From positions 35,548,782 through 35,612,781 of the forward strand of contig JAVIAB010000025.1 in the NCBI GenBank assembly GCA_032433765.1: a stretch of DNA of 64,000 nt. The letters are read 5' to 3'. This DNA is from Megaustenia siamemsis (Eukaryota; Mollusca; Gastropoda; Stylommatophora; Ariophantidae). This document shows, in pieces, positions 1 through 11,400 of the stretch. How positions within the stretch are numbered: position 1 is the first letter of the stretch; each line of letters starts with the position of its first letter. Made by a program: the position numbers and the translations under genes. The notes beneath the pieces were generated by a model that saw only the letters and a program-made list of their open reading frames with translations, searched no databases and was not told the DNA's origin.

Positions 1-49
1 CCTAAAAGAACACTTAAACAAACTGAACATTACAGGCACAAAATACATC

Positions 50-713
50 ATGAAAATCAACAAAACAGAAGTCATGAATGTCGCCAAAAATCAACAGAAC
101 ATCAACATAACTATAGAAGGCAGACAACTAAAACAAGTAGAGGAATTCAAATACCTAGGAAGTCTAATGACAAACGATAATTCCCAAACAGCAGAGATAG
201 AATCAAGATGCAACAAAGCTTGTCAAATCATCGGACAGTTATCACCACTATTGTCCAATAATGAAATAACACTGGAGGCAAAACGAGCACTATACAATAC
301 AATCTTCATCCCAACGTTGTGCTACCAATGCCAGACCTGGACCCTGGATGCGAAAACAATAAGAAAAATAACGTCTACAGAGATGAAATGTGTAAGACGA
401 ATAACAGGAAACAGTCTGAGAGATAAGATCAGAAATGAAGAACTGAGAAAAAAAGCTATGAATAGCCCCCACCATAGAATATATAAGGAAACATCAGATA
501 AAATGGTTTGGCCACGTGTTAAGGCAGAAAGAACAAAACACAACACAACGAGCCTTCAACAAACGTTGTGAGAAAACCAGCTCCAAGGGTCGAGCACGAA
601 ATAGATGGGTCGATGGAATATTAGAAGCACTAGGAAACATAACAACAACAGAGGCGAACAGAAGAGCAAAAGACCGCAAATTATATCTCCCCTCGACGCT
701 GAAAGGCAGATGA
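50..713 (+). pseudogene. LINE-alpha reverse-transcriptase C-terminal fragment (D0)
   Basis: This is the C-terminal end of a non-LTR retrotransposon reverse transcriptase. Visible signatures are FKYLGSL (about residues 34-40 of the reading frame), a Cys/Trp stretch CYQCQTWTL that corresponds to the usual Y-G-x-E-T-W-T-L, and RWVDGILEALGN with EANRRAKDRKLYL, the typical terminal block. The first frame ends at 571 and the terminal block is in another frame starting near 516, so a frameshift separates them. The catalytic RT core and the endonuclease are absent: a dead, 5'-truncated copy. The plus-strand insert ends in a GA-rich GAGGAAGAA-like tail rather than poly(A). Confidence 0.88.
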
Positions 714-991
714 GGAAGGAAAGAGGACGAGGAAGAATATAACATTTGTCTTATTCATCTACATACTACTGCGGTTGGCTGGCTTGTATTGGGTAAAGAA
801 GTTGTTCACACGATGGAGCTGTGTTTACAGCATGTGTTCAAAATATCCACTGCAGGCCTCAAGACATTCTGAGACTTGTCTAGTATTACTAATTTCGAAA
901 ACCTTCTGTATCTATATATCTATCTTTCGTTCGCCTGAAGTATTGTCTATATCGGCAATGTCGTTTCTTGTATAAATGTTACCGTCTTTTG

Positions 992-1660
992 TCATTCTTG
1001 CAGTGGTGCATCTAGTCTTGTCTGTAGTGTTGTATTATAATGGTATAAGTGGACTTTCCTCAGTCTACTATATTCAGTGCATTCTTGAAATATGCGTTCC
1101 TTTGTCTGGGGCGGCTTCCATATGTACATGTTGTTGAGGTACCGATCTTGAATTTTGTAGACACGTGACTGTGGAGTCATTCCTGTTCTAATGCGGATAA
1201 TGATAACTTGTTCCCATCTATTCATATAATGAAATGCATCCTGATTTGGAGCATTTGATCTTCTGATTGATTTGATTATCTGTTTCTTATGATGGTATGT
1301 AACCAGCGCATCTGGTTGTGTGCCTGTTGCACATTCTTTTGAAAGCTGATCTACTCTCTAGTTTCCTGGTATTCCATAGTGAGATGGGATCCACTGCAGG
1401 GCAATCCTGTGGTGTTTGTAGAGTTCAGTCAATAAAGTTAGCAGAAGTAGCAACTTTCTGGATTGCAGTGCCTGGAGCACTGATCTTGCATCTGTCAAAA
1501 CCTCTACAGGCTGTGGGCTAAGATTACTGTTCAGCAGTTTTTCTATTGCCAACTTTATTGCTTGCATTTCTGCAACGTATTTGTGATAATATTTCCCTGT
1601 TGCTATTTTTTCCATATACCTAGTGTTATTTTTTGAGTACTCTATGTAGACCCCTGCTCC
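992..1660 (-). pseudogene. LINE-beta RNase H and C-terminal fragment (D0)
   Basis: Minus-strand fragment of a LINE carrying an RNase H domain of the I/Jockey/R1 type. Seen: GVYIEYSKN-like start, AEMQAIKLAIEKL helix containing the conserved acidic residue, LTDARSVLQAL (second catalytic Asp), and QWIPSHYGIPGN (the W-x-P-S-H-x-G-x-x-G-N motif). A TAG stop follows GN where the family normally has GNExAD, and the frame resumes with a C-terminal domain (MNRWEQVIIIRIRTGM to the stop at 992). The 3' end runs into a GATA-rich stretch near 905-930. The RT domain is missing, so the piece is non-functional. Confidence 0.85.
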
Positions 1661-1839
1661 CCCTTTATTTTCTATATATTGATCGAGTCACCGCACAGAG
1701 ACATTATAAACACCAGGTTATAACACTTGTTACTACAAGTTTGATAAACTATTCAGAACTTGATTCTCAATTAAAAATTAAAAAAGAATGACTGTCTCTC
1801 TATTTTAATGCTTGAGATGTAATTGTCTATCGCTATTTA

Positions 1840-2050
1840 CATAACAGGATTTTAAGCTGCTTTCATTTTCATATTAGCATTATTAACTGTTTCTTTCTTA
1901 ATAGTAGGACTTTTTAATGTATCTCTTTTCATACTAAGATTATAAACTGCTTTTCTCTTCATGCTAGTATTTTAAATTGTCTTTCTGGTCATTCTAGGAT
2001 TTTCAAAAGGTTAACTTTTGATTCTAGAAATATAAACTCTCTCAACTCCT
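1840..2050 (+). repeat. Degenerate 30-bp tandem repeats inside the 3-kb unit
   Basis: Six consecutive blocks start exactly 30 bp apart at 1,840, 1,870, 1,900, 1,930, 1,960 and 1,990, approximating CATACTAGGATTTTAAACTG followed by a CTTTCTCTTT-like pyrimidine stretch. Weaker blocks continue to about 2,100 and just before 1,840. Equivalent arrays lie near 4,916-5,095 and 7,991-8,170, inverted near 11,830-12,090, 14,990-15,240, 18,060-18,320 and 21,145-21,400, and in a diverged form at 63,520-63,644. Confidence 0.85.
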
Positions 2051-2159
2051 ACATATTAATCTCTATCTATTAATGCTAGAAATTTAAAATGCCTATCTCT
2101 CATTCTCTTTCTTCTATCTGTATCTTAATGTTTAATATATATAACTGTATCTCTCTTTT

Positions 2160-2198
<39 letters not shown>

Positions 2199-2983
2199 TA
2201 ATGATAGACTTTTAAACTGCCACTATCCCTCTCCAGTGATATGAAGTATGTGCAATTTTCTATCTCCAACTCCTCTCCCTTTTTCTACTACAATTTTGAA
2301 ATTTCAACAGCATAGTATTTTCCTAGTTTTTTGTATACCTCTCTTTCTCTCTCTAAAATGATCTTTTCTAGACTCTACAGTGAAGTGATGAGACGGCATC
2401 AGCTAGTTTTTATAAATTAAATTCTTTGGACCCGTGATCTATAAAATGTTTAGAAACTATAAACAGTTCATTATCAGCTAAGAAATATAATAATTCTTTG
2501 AAGAATATATATTTAAATGTTGCTTAATATTTACAGGCATGGTTCGTTCTAACATATCAAACTTAAATGCAAAAAAAGTGATCTACCGTTGAATTGTTGA
2601 TGAAAATGTTGATATAAACTTATATGCTTAAGAAAATAATTATAATTTTGCTTTATTATAAGGGAGGTAACTCCAATTATAATAATAGTTAAGAATTATT
2701 TATACGTCGATATATTGTAATTGTAAATTGTCAAAAGTTTTATTGATATGCATATTGTTTCCCGAAAATAATTTTCTCATAAAATGTGCAAGCTCTTTAA
2801 TAAATTCCAATAAAATATTGCAAATTCTTAAGAATCAAATGAAAAAGATGTACCTTTCCTAATTTGTGGTTGCAAATATTAATTATTTATACTTTCTGTC
2901 AAAAATTAAAAGTTATCTTCCTTTGATCACAAAAAAGTCAACTTTGTCAAATAAGAAAACGATTCTGTATAAAGTCCTGTGTA

Positions 2984-3788
2984 GTGAACATATTTTTGAA
3001 ATTACGTGAAATTGAATATAAAAAACGAGCTTCTATTTCAGGCAATCAGTCGCTAATACATGAAACAATAGAAGACCTAAAAGAACACTTAAACAAACTG
3101 AACATTACAGGCACAAAATACATCATGAAAATCAACAAAACAGAAGTCATGAATGTCGCCAAAAATCAACAGAACATCAACATAACTATAGAAGGCAGAC
3201 AACTAAAACAAGTAGAGGAATTCAAATACCTAGGAAGTCTAATGACAAACGATAATTCCCAAACAGCAGAGATAGAATCAAGATGCAACAAAGCTTGTCA
3301 AATCATCGGACAGTTATCACCACTATTGTCCAATAATGAAATAACACTGGAGGCAAAACGAGCACTATACAATACAATCTTCATCCCAACGTTGTGCTAC
3401 CAATGCCAGACCTGGACCCTGGATGCGAAAACAATAAGAAAAATAACGTCTACAGAGATGAAATGTGTTAGACGAATAACAGGAAACAGTCTGAGAGATA
3501 AGATCAGAAATGAAGAACTGAGAAAAAAAGCTATGAATAGCCCCCACCATAGAATATATAAGGAAACATCAGATAAAATGGTTTGGCCACGTGTTAAGGC
3601 AGAAAGAACAAAACACAACACAACGAGCCTTCAACAAACGTTGTGAGAAAACCAGCTCCAAGGGTCGAGCACGAAATAGATGGGTCGATGGAATATTAGA
3701 AGCACTAGGAAACATAACAACAACAGAGGCGAACAGAAGAGCAAAAGACCGCAAATTATATCTCCCCTCGACGCTGAAAGGCAGATGA
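2984..3788 (+). pseudogene. LINE-alpha RT C-terminal fragment (D1), with flanking 8-bp repeat
   Basis: Same truncated LINE as at 50-713, here with both flanks. GAATATAA occurs at 3,014-3,021 just before the LINE-specific part and at 3,810-3,817 just after it, which fits an 8-bp target-site duplication around an insert of 788 bp (3,022-3,809). The open frame that can be read from 2,984 begins with GTG in the flanking repeat, not in the LINE, so it is not a genuine gene start. The frame breaks at 3,646 before the terminal RWVDGI block (3,591-3,788). Confidence 0.87.
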
Positions 3789-4066
3789 GGAAGGAAAGAG
3801 GACGAGGAAGAATATAACATTTGTCTTATTCATCTACATACTACTGCGGTTGGCTGGCTTGTATTGGGTAAAGAAGTTGTTCACACGATGGAGCTGTGTT
3901 TACAGCATGTGTTCAAAATATCCACTGCAGGCCTCAAGACATTCTGAGACTTGTCTAGTATTACTAATTTCGAAAACCTTCTGTATCTATATATCTATCT
4001 TTCGTTCGCCTGAAGTATTGTCTATATCGGCAATGTCGTTTCTTGTATAAATGTTACCGTCTTTTG

Positions 4067-4736
4067 TCATTCTTGCAGTGGTGCATCTAGTCTTGTCTGT
4101 AGTGTTGTATTATAATGGTATAAGTGGACTTTCCTCAGTCTACTATATTCAGTGCATTCTTGAAATATGCGTTCCTTTGTCTGGGGCGGCTTCCATATGT
4201 ACATGTTGTTGAGGTACCGATATTGAATTTTGTAGACACGTGACTGTGGAGTCATTCCTGTTCTAATGCGGATAATGATAACTTGTTCCCATCTATTCAT
4301 ATAATGAAATGCATCCTGATTTGGAGCATTTGATCTTCTGATTGATTTGATTATCTGTTTCTTATGATGGTATGTAACCAGCGCATCTGGTTGTGTGCCT
4401 GTTGCACATTCTTTTGAAAGCTGATCTACTCTCTAGTTTCCTGGTATTCCATAGTGAGATGGGATCCACTGCAGGGCAATCCTGTGGTGTTTGTAGAGTT
4501 CAGTCAATAAAGTTAGCAGAAGTAGCAACTTTCTGGATTGCAGTGCCTGGAGCACTGATCTTGCATCTGTCAAAACCTCTACAGGCTGTGGGCTAAGATT
4601 ACTGTTCAGCAGTTTTTCTATTGCCAACTTTATTGCTTGCATTTCTGCAACGTATTTGTGATAATATTTCCCTGTTGCTATTTTTTCCATATACCTAGTG
4701 TTATTTTTTGAGTACTCTATGTAGACACCCTGCTCC
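4067..4736 (-). pseudogene. LINE-beta RNase H and C-terminal fragment (D1)
   Basis: Second copy of the RNase H piece. It keeps the in-frame TAG after GIPGN and differs from D0 by an Asp-to-Tyr change in the C-terminal domain (IQYRYL near 4,220). Sharing the identical stop codon across copies shows that the element was already dead before the 3-kb unit was amplified. Confidence 0.85.
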
Positions 4737-5235
4737 CCCTTTATTTTCTATATATTGATCGAGTCCCCGCATAGAGACATTATAAACACCAGGCTATAAC
4801 ACTTGTTACTACAAGTTTGATAAATTATTTAGAACTTGATTCTCAATTAAAAATTAAAAAAGAATGACTGTCTCTCTATTTTAATGCTTGAGATGTAATT
4901 GTCTATCGCTATTTACATAACAGGATTTTAAGCTGCTTTCATTTTCATATTAGCATTATTAACTGTTTCTTTCTTAATAGTAGGACTTTTTAATGTATCT
5001 CTTTTCATACTAAGATTATAAACTGCTTTTCTCTTCATGCTAGTATTTTAAATTGTCTTTCTGGTCATTCTAGGATTTTCAAAAGGTTAACTTTTGATTC
5101 TAGAAATATAAACTCTCTCAACTCCTACATATTAATCTCTATCTATTAATGCTAGAAATTTAAAATGCCTATCTCTCATTCTCTTTCTTCTATCTGTATC
5201 TTAATGTTTAATATATATAACTGTATCTCTCTTTT

Positions 5236-5278
<43 letters not shown>

Positions 5279-6064
5279 TAATGATAGACTTTTAAACTGC
5301 CACTATCCCTCTCCAGTGATATGAAGTATGTGCAATTTTCTATCTCCAACTCCTCTCCCTTTTTCTACTACAATTTTGAAATTTCAACAGCATAGTATTT
5401 TCCTAGTTTTTTGTATACCTCTCTTTCTCTCTCTAAAATTATCTTTTCTAGACTGTACAGTGAAGTGGTGAGACGGCATCAGCTAGTTTTTATAAATTAA
5501 ATTCTTTGGACCCGTGATCTATAAAAATGTTTAGAAACTATAAACAGTTCATTATCAGCTAAGAAATATAATAATTCTTTGAAGAATATATATTTAAATG
5601 TTGCTTAATATTTACAGGCATGGTTCGTTCTAACATATCAAACTTAAATGCAAAAAAAGTGATCTACCGTTGAATTGTTGATGAAAATGTTGATATAAAC
5701 TTATATGCTTAAGAAAATAATTATAATTTTGCTTTATTATAAGGGAGGTAACTCCAATTATAATAATAGTTAAGAATTATTTATACGTCGATATATTGTA
5801 ATTGTAAATTGTCAAAAGTTTTATTGATATGCATATTGTTTCCCGAAAATAATTTTCTCATAAAATGTGCAAGCTCTTTAATAAATTCCAATAAAATATT
5901 GCAAATTCTTAAGAATCAAATGAAAAAGATGTACCTTTCCTAATTTGTGGTTGCAAATATTAATTATTTATACTTTCTGTCAAAAATTAAAAGTTATCTT
6001 CCTTTGATCACAAAAAAGTCAACTTTGTCAAATAAGAAAACGATTCTGTATAAAGTCCTGTGTA

Positions 6065-6869
6065 GTGAACATATTTTTGAAATTACGTGAAATTGAATAT
6101 AAAAAACGAGCTTCTATTTCAGGCAATCAGTCGCTAATACATGAAACAATAGAAGACCTAAAAGAACACTTAAACAAACTGAACATTACAGGCACAAAAT
6201 ACATCATGAAAATCAACAAAACAGAAGTCATGAATGTCGCCAAAAATCAACAGAACATCAACATAACTATAGAAGGCAGACAACTAAAACAAGTAGAGGA
6301 ATTCAAATACCTAGGAAGTCTAATGACAAACGATAATTCCCAAACAGCAGAGATAGAATCAAGATGCAACAAAGCTTGTCAAATCATCGGACAGTTATCA
6401 CCACTATTGTCCAATAATGAAATAACACTGGAGGCAAAACGAGCACTATACAATACAATCTTCATCCCAACGTTGTGCTACCAATGCCAGACCTGGACCC
6501 TGGATGCGAAAACAATAAGAAAAATAACGTCTACAGAGATGAAATGTGTTAGACGAATAACAGGAAACAGTCTGAGAGATAAGATCAGAAATGAAGAACT
6601 GAGAAAAAAAGCTATGAATAGCCCCCACCATAGAATATATAAGGAAACATCAGATAAAATGGTTTGGCCACGTGTTAAGGCAGAAAGAACAAAACACAAC
6701 ACAACGAGCCTTCAACAAACGTTGTGAGAAAACCAGCTCCAAGGGTCGAGCACGAAATAGATGGGTCGATGGAATATTAGAAGCACTAGGAAACATAACA
6801 ACAACAGAGGCGAACAGAAGAGCAAAAGACCGCAAATTATATCTCCCCTCGACGCTGAAAGTCAGATGA
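6065..6869 (+). pseudogene. LINE-alpha RT C-terminal fragment (D2)
   Basis: Third copy; the 8-bp GAATATAA flank is again present on both sides (about 6,095-6,102 and 6,891-6,898). It differs from D1 by a Gly-to-Val change close to the end of the terminal block. The same frameshift separates the two readable segments. Confidence 0.86.
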
Positions 6870-7141
6870 GGAAGGAAAGAGGACGAGGAAGAATATAACA
6901 TTTGTCTTATTCATCTACATACTACTGCGGTTGGCTGGCTTGTATTGGGTAAAGAAGTTGTTCACACGATGGAGCTGTGTTTACAGCATGTGTTCAAAAT
7001 ATCCACTGCAGGCCTCAAGACATTCTGAGACTTGTCTAGTATTACTAATTTCGAAAACCTTCTGTATCTATATATCTATCTTTCCTGAAGTATTGTCTAT
7101 ATCAGCAATGTCGTTTCTTGTATAAATGTTACCGTCTTTTG

Positions 7142-7810
7142 TCATTCTTGCAGTGGTGCATCTAGTCTTGTCTGTAGTGTTGTATTATAATGGTATAAGT
7201 GGACTTTCCTCAGTCTACTATATTCAGTGCATTCTTGAAATATGCGTTCCTTTGTCTGGGGCGGCTTCCATATGTACATGTTGTTGAGGTACCGATCTTG
7301 AATTTTGTAGACACGTGACTGTGGAGTCATTCCTGTTCTAATGCGGATAATGATAACTTGTTCCCATCTATTCATATAATGAAATGCATCCTGATTTGGA
7401 GCATTTGATCTTCTGATTGATTTGATTATCTGTTTCTTATGATGGTATGTAACCAGCGCATCTGGTTGTGTGCCTGTTGCACATTCTTTTGAAAGCTGAT
7501 CTACTCTCTAGTTTCCTGGTATTCCATAGTGAGATGGGATCCACTGCAGGGCAATCCTGTGGTGTTTGTAGAGTTCAGTCAATAAAGTTAGCAGAAGTAG
7601 CAACTTTCTGGATTGCAGTGCCTGGAGCACTGATCTTGCATCTGTCAAAACCTCTACAGGCTGTGGGCTAAGATTACTGTTCAGCAGTTTTTCTATTGCC
7701 AACTTTATTGCTTGCATTTCTGCAACGTATTTGTGATAATATTTCTCTGTTGCTATTTTTTCCATATACCTAGTGTTATTTTTTGAGTACTCTATGTAGA
7801 CACCCTGCTC
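7142..7810 (-). pseudogene. LINE-beta RNase H and C-terminal fragment (D2)
   Basis: Third direct copy of the RNase H piece, with a Gly-to-Glu change near the start (IATEKYYH) and the shared TAG after GIPGN. No other coding difference is obvious from the translation. Confidence 0.85.
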
Positions 7811-8310
7811 CCCCTTTATTTTCTATATATTGATCGAGTCCCCGCATAGAGACATTATAAACACCAGGCTATAACACTTGTTACTACAAGTTTGATAAAC
7901 TATTCAGAACTTGATTCTCAATTAAAAATTAAAAAAGAATGACTGTCTCTCTATTTTAATGCTTGAGATGTAATTGTCTATCGCTATTTACATAACAGGA
8001 TTTTAAGCTGCTTTCATTTTCATATTAGCATTATTAACTGTTTCTTTCTTAATAGTAGGACTTTTTAATGTATCTCTTTTCATACTAAGATTATAAACTG
8101 CTTTTCTCTTCATGCTAGTATTTTAAATTGTCTTTCTGGTCATTCTAGGATTTTCAAAAGGTTAACTTTTGATTCTAGAAATATAAACTCTCTCAACTCC
8201 TACATATTAATCTCTATCTATTAATGCTAGAAATTTAAAATGCCTATCTCTCATTCTCTTTCTTCTATCTGTATCTTAATGTTTAATATATATAACTGTA
8301 TCTCTCTTTT

Positions 8311-8363
<53 letters not shown>

Positions 8364-9150
8364 TAATGATAGACTTTTAAACTGCCACTATCCCTCTCCA
8401 GTGATATGAAGTATGTGCAATTTTCTATCTCCAACTCCTCTCCCTTTTTCTACTACAATTTTGAAATTTCAACAGCATAGTATTTTCCTAGTTTTTTGTA
8501 TACCTCTCTTTCTCTCTCTAAAATGATCTTTTCTAGACTCTACAGTGAAGTGATGAGACGGCATCAGCTAGTTTTTATAAATTAAATTCTTTGGACCCGT
8601 GATCTATAAAAATGTTTAGAAACTATAAACAGTTCATTATCAGCTAAGAAATATAATAATTCTTTGAAGAATATATATTTAAATGTTGCTTAATATTTAC
8701 AGGCATGGTTCGTTCTAACATATCAAACTTAAATGCAAAAAAAGTGATCTACCGTTGAATTGTTGATGAAAATGTTGATATAAACTTATATGCTTAAGAA
8801 AATAATTATAATTTTGCTTTATTATAAGGGAAGTAACTCCAATTATAATAATAGTTAAGAATTATTTATACGTCGATATATTGTAATTGTAAATTGTCAA
8901 AAGTTTTATTGATATGCATATTGTTTCCCGAAAATAATTTTCTCATAAAATGTGCAAGCTCTTTAATAAATTCCAATAAAATATTGCAAATTCTTAAGAA
9001 TCAAATGAAAAAGATGTACCTTTCCTAATTTGTGGTTGCAAATATTAATTATTTATACTTTCTGTCAAAAATTAAAAAGTTATCTTCCTTTGATCACAAA
9101 AAAGTCAACTTTGTCAAATAAGAAAACGATTCTGTATAAAGTCCTGTGTA

Positions 9151-9902
9151 GTGAACATATTTTTGAAATTACGTGAAATTGAATATAAAAAACGAGCTTC
9201 TATTTCAGACAATCAGGCGCTAATACATGAAACAATAGAAGACCTAAAAGAACACTTAAACAAACTGAACATTACAGGCACAAAATACATCATGAAAATC
9301 AACAAAACAGAAGTCATGAATGTCGCCAAAAATCAACAGAACATCAACATAACTATAGAAGGCAGACAACTAAAACAAGTAGAGGAATTCAAATACCTAG
9401 GAAGTCTAATGACAAACGATAATTCCCAAACAGCAGAGATAGAATCAAGATGCAACAAAGCTTGTCAAATCATCGGACAGTTATCACCACTATTGTCCAA
9501 CAAGGAAATAACACTGGAGGCAAAACGAGCACTATACAATACAATCTTCATCCCAACGTTGTGCTACCAATGCCAGACCTGGACCCTGGATGCGAAAACA
9601 ATAAGAAAAATAACGTCTACAGAGATGAAATGTGTTAGACGAATAACAGGAAACAGTCTGAGAGATAAGATCAGAAATGAAGAACTGAGAAAAAACGCTA
9701 TGAATAGCCCCCACCATAGAATATATAAGGAAACATCAGATAAAATGGTTTGGCCACGTGTTAAGGCAGAAAGAACAAAACACAACACAACGAGCCTTCA
9801 ACAAACGTTGTGAGAAAACCAGCTCCAAGGGTCGAGCACGAAATAGATGGGTCGATGGAATATTAGAAGCACTAGGAAACATAACAACAACAGAGGCGAA
9901 CA
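9151..9902 (+). pseudogene. LINE-alpha RT fragment in direct copy D3, truncated at 9,902
   Basis: Fourth direct copy of the unit, which stops abruptly after AACAGAGGCGAAC at about 9,902, inside the terminal LINE block. It carries NKEIT instead of NNEIT and SDNQALIH instead of SGNQSLIH; NKEIT is shared with inverted copies I and III. The sequence continues directly into an unrelated LINE fragment, so the breakpoint is a rearrangement or deletion and not a natural element end. Confidence 0.87.
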
Positions 9903-10183
9903 CTCCCTATTGACCACCAGCAAACATATCTTGCTGTCACCATGAATCGTAGACTGACTTGGAAAAATCAGATAGACAGAGCAAGGATGAATGCCAGAAA
10001 ACGAACAAATATTATGAAGAAATTGACAGGAACGGACTGGTGGGCAGACAGCAATATTTTGAAAAGTCTATACGTAGGAAGAGTCAGATCAATTCTAGAG
10101 TATGGTGTCACAACCTGGGCTACGGCTTCCAAATCCCACCTTGCCCGTATCATCACTGGTGCTATGTCATCTTCTGTTTTTAA
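9903..10183 (+). pseudogene. LINE fragment, RT thumb region upstream of RNase H
   Basis: The reading frame contains a LAVTMNRRLTWKNQ stretch, then KRTNIMKKLTGTDWW, SLYVGRVRSILEYG and TTWATASKSHLARI followed by ITGAM. This is the region between RT and RNase H in Jockey/I-like LINEs (family pattern: YLGVxLDxxLTW, then a LEYGxxxW motif, then ITGAM). A block normally found between SKSHLA and RIITGAM appears deleted. It could belong to the same family as LINE-beta but does not overlap it, so this cannot be tested here. There is no start codon of its own and no RT core. Confidence 0.8.
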
Positions 10184-10417
10184 AAAGAAAACGAGGCTGT
10201 ACAAAGTCCGGTGCAGTGAACATATTTTTGAAATTACGTGAATTTGTTTATACAATTTGTGTTATTCATTTAGATACTACTGCTGTTGGCGGACTTGTAT
10301 TAGGTAAAGAAGCTGTTCACGTGATGAAACTGTGTTTACAGCATGTGTTCAAAATTTCTAGATCAGGCATCAAGATATTCTGAGACTTGTCTCTTACTAT
10401 TTTCGAAAACATTCTGT
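10184..10417 (+). repeat. Diverged core of the 3-kb unit lacking LINE-alpha (empty site)
   Basis: The stretch from AAGAAAACGAGGC through GAACATATTTTTGAAATTACG matches the flank left of LINE-alpha in the units, and TTGTGTTATTCATTTAG onward through ATTCTGAGACTTGTCT matches the flank to its right (3,823-3,960). The two parts are contiguous here, so this copy represents the core before the LINE-alpha insertion. It also stops where the LINE-beta piece begins in the units (after the CTTCTGTA-like sequence). Confidence 0.8.
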
Positions 10418-10696
10418 AATGTTCTGCGTTGAGTTTTGCATTCAAAAAAATGTTTCCCAATTTTCCGCATACGACTTTCTGAACGTAAAGCGGTACTTGA
10501 TGTAATTCATCCGTGTTTTTTTTACTGCTCTACATACGGTTGTTCTTACTTGTTGACGCAACCGGAGAGATGAAACCGTGCCTCATCAGTGAAGAAAGTG
10601 ACGTCATGGACTTCATCACATTGTTCAGAGATAAGGTTCTGAAACAACATGCAGTAGTTCAATTTGGATTCACAATCTCTTGCATGGAATTAAGAC

Positions 10697-10697
<1 letters not shown>

Positions 10698-10743
<46 letters not shown>
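10698..10743. repeat. (CT)n microsatellite
   Basis: About 22 perfect CT dinucleotides within the transposase remnant. A run of C follows at 10,823-10,840 (mostly C, one CCGCC start). Confidence 0.95.
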
Positions 10744-10745
<2 letters not shown>

Positions 10746-11089
10746 GATCAGGACTCAATCAGAGTAGGATTCCAGACTCCCACATGAAGTCAGCTGTCAG
10801 GTTAAGTGTGTTGATCGCCGCCCCCCGCCCCCCCCCCCCCCACATACAGAACATCACATTTAGAGTCTGACAGATTCACTCTGATTGAACACCCGTTAAA
10901 ACGTTGCACTTTGTTCTGCGCCAGTAGCCCAGTGCATCAGATTTCAGCCAGCATTTTATTCAGGTTTGCTTTCCATAGCCTTTGATTATCCCCAATCTTC
11001 CTGCAATGCAGCAAATTGTCTTTTCTGTAGGAGGATTCTGCCCTTAGATGGTCGGCCCTCCCAGGTTTACGAGCACCATCTGCCCGAGT

Positions 11090-11400
11090 CACTAGAGGTG
11101 ACTAACACAGACATGCACACACAAAGATATGAGAAGTGAATAACACAGACATGTACACAGCGATACGAGACATGACTATCACCTACACACATCAAGATAT
11201 ATGACACATGACTAACATAGACATGCACATAAAGATATGAGATATGACTAACATAGACATGCACACACAAAGATATGACACATACCTAACACAGATACAA
11301 ACTTAGATATGAGGTATTACTAAACTCAGACGCACATAAAGATATGAGACATGAATAACACGGACACACCAAGATATGTTATATGACTAACATGACACAC
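11090..11400. repeat. Degenerate ~36-40-bp tandem repeat
   Basis: Recurring phrase CTAACACAGACATGCACA then CAAAGATATGAGA, about eight copies with substitutions and small indels. It makes spurious minus-strand open frames with HVSY-type repeats. Confidence 0.8.

Larger units (their letters stand above)
1..2983 (+). repeat. 3.08-kb composite satellite, direct copy D0 (left-truncated)
   Basis: First of four direct copies; its beginning lies outside the window (about 90 bp missing). Order inside the unit: LINE-alpha RT C-terminus (plus), short core sequence, LINE-beta RNase H region (minus), 30-bp degenerate repeats, (CT)n at about 2,163-2,192, pyrimidine-rich then AT-rich DNA. The corresponding methionine codon recurs at 50, 3,125, 6,206 and 9,292, giving spacings of 3,075, 3,081 and 3,086 bp; part of the variation comes from (CT)n length. 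Private variants include CACCGCAC near 1,690, shared only with inverted copies I and IV. Confidence 0.95.
2984..6064 (+). repeat. 3.08-kb composite satellite, direct copy D1 (complete)
   Basis: Complete unit, nearly identical to D0 and D2 by eye. It carries a diagnostic variant in the pyrimidine region (GACTGTACAG and GTGGTGAGACGG near 5,450-5,470) that recurs in inverted copy II, and a private ATTATTTAGAAC at about 4,825. The (CT)n tract lies at about 5,239-5,272. Confidence 0.95.
6065..9150 (+). repeat. 3.08-kb composite satellite, direct copy D2 (complete)
   Basis: Complete unit, with the longest (CT)n tract of the direct arm (about 8,314-8,357), a 6-bp deletion near 7,084 relative to D0 and D1 (GTTCGC missing), and a GGGAAGTAACTCC variant at about 8,828 that is shared with inverted copies I and III rather than with its direct neighbours. 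Confidence 0.95.

Noticed and set aside
2984..3646. 220-codon ORF (and its copies) as a real gene
   Set aside because: It begins with GTG in the flanking satellite core and ends at a frameshift within a truncated LINE RT end.
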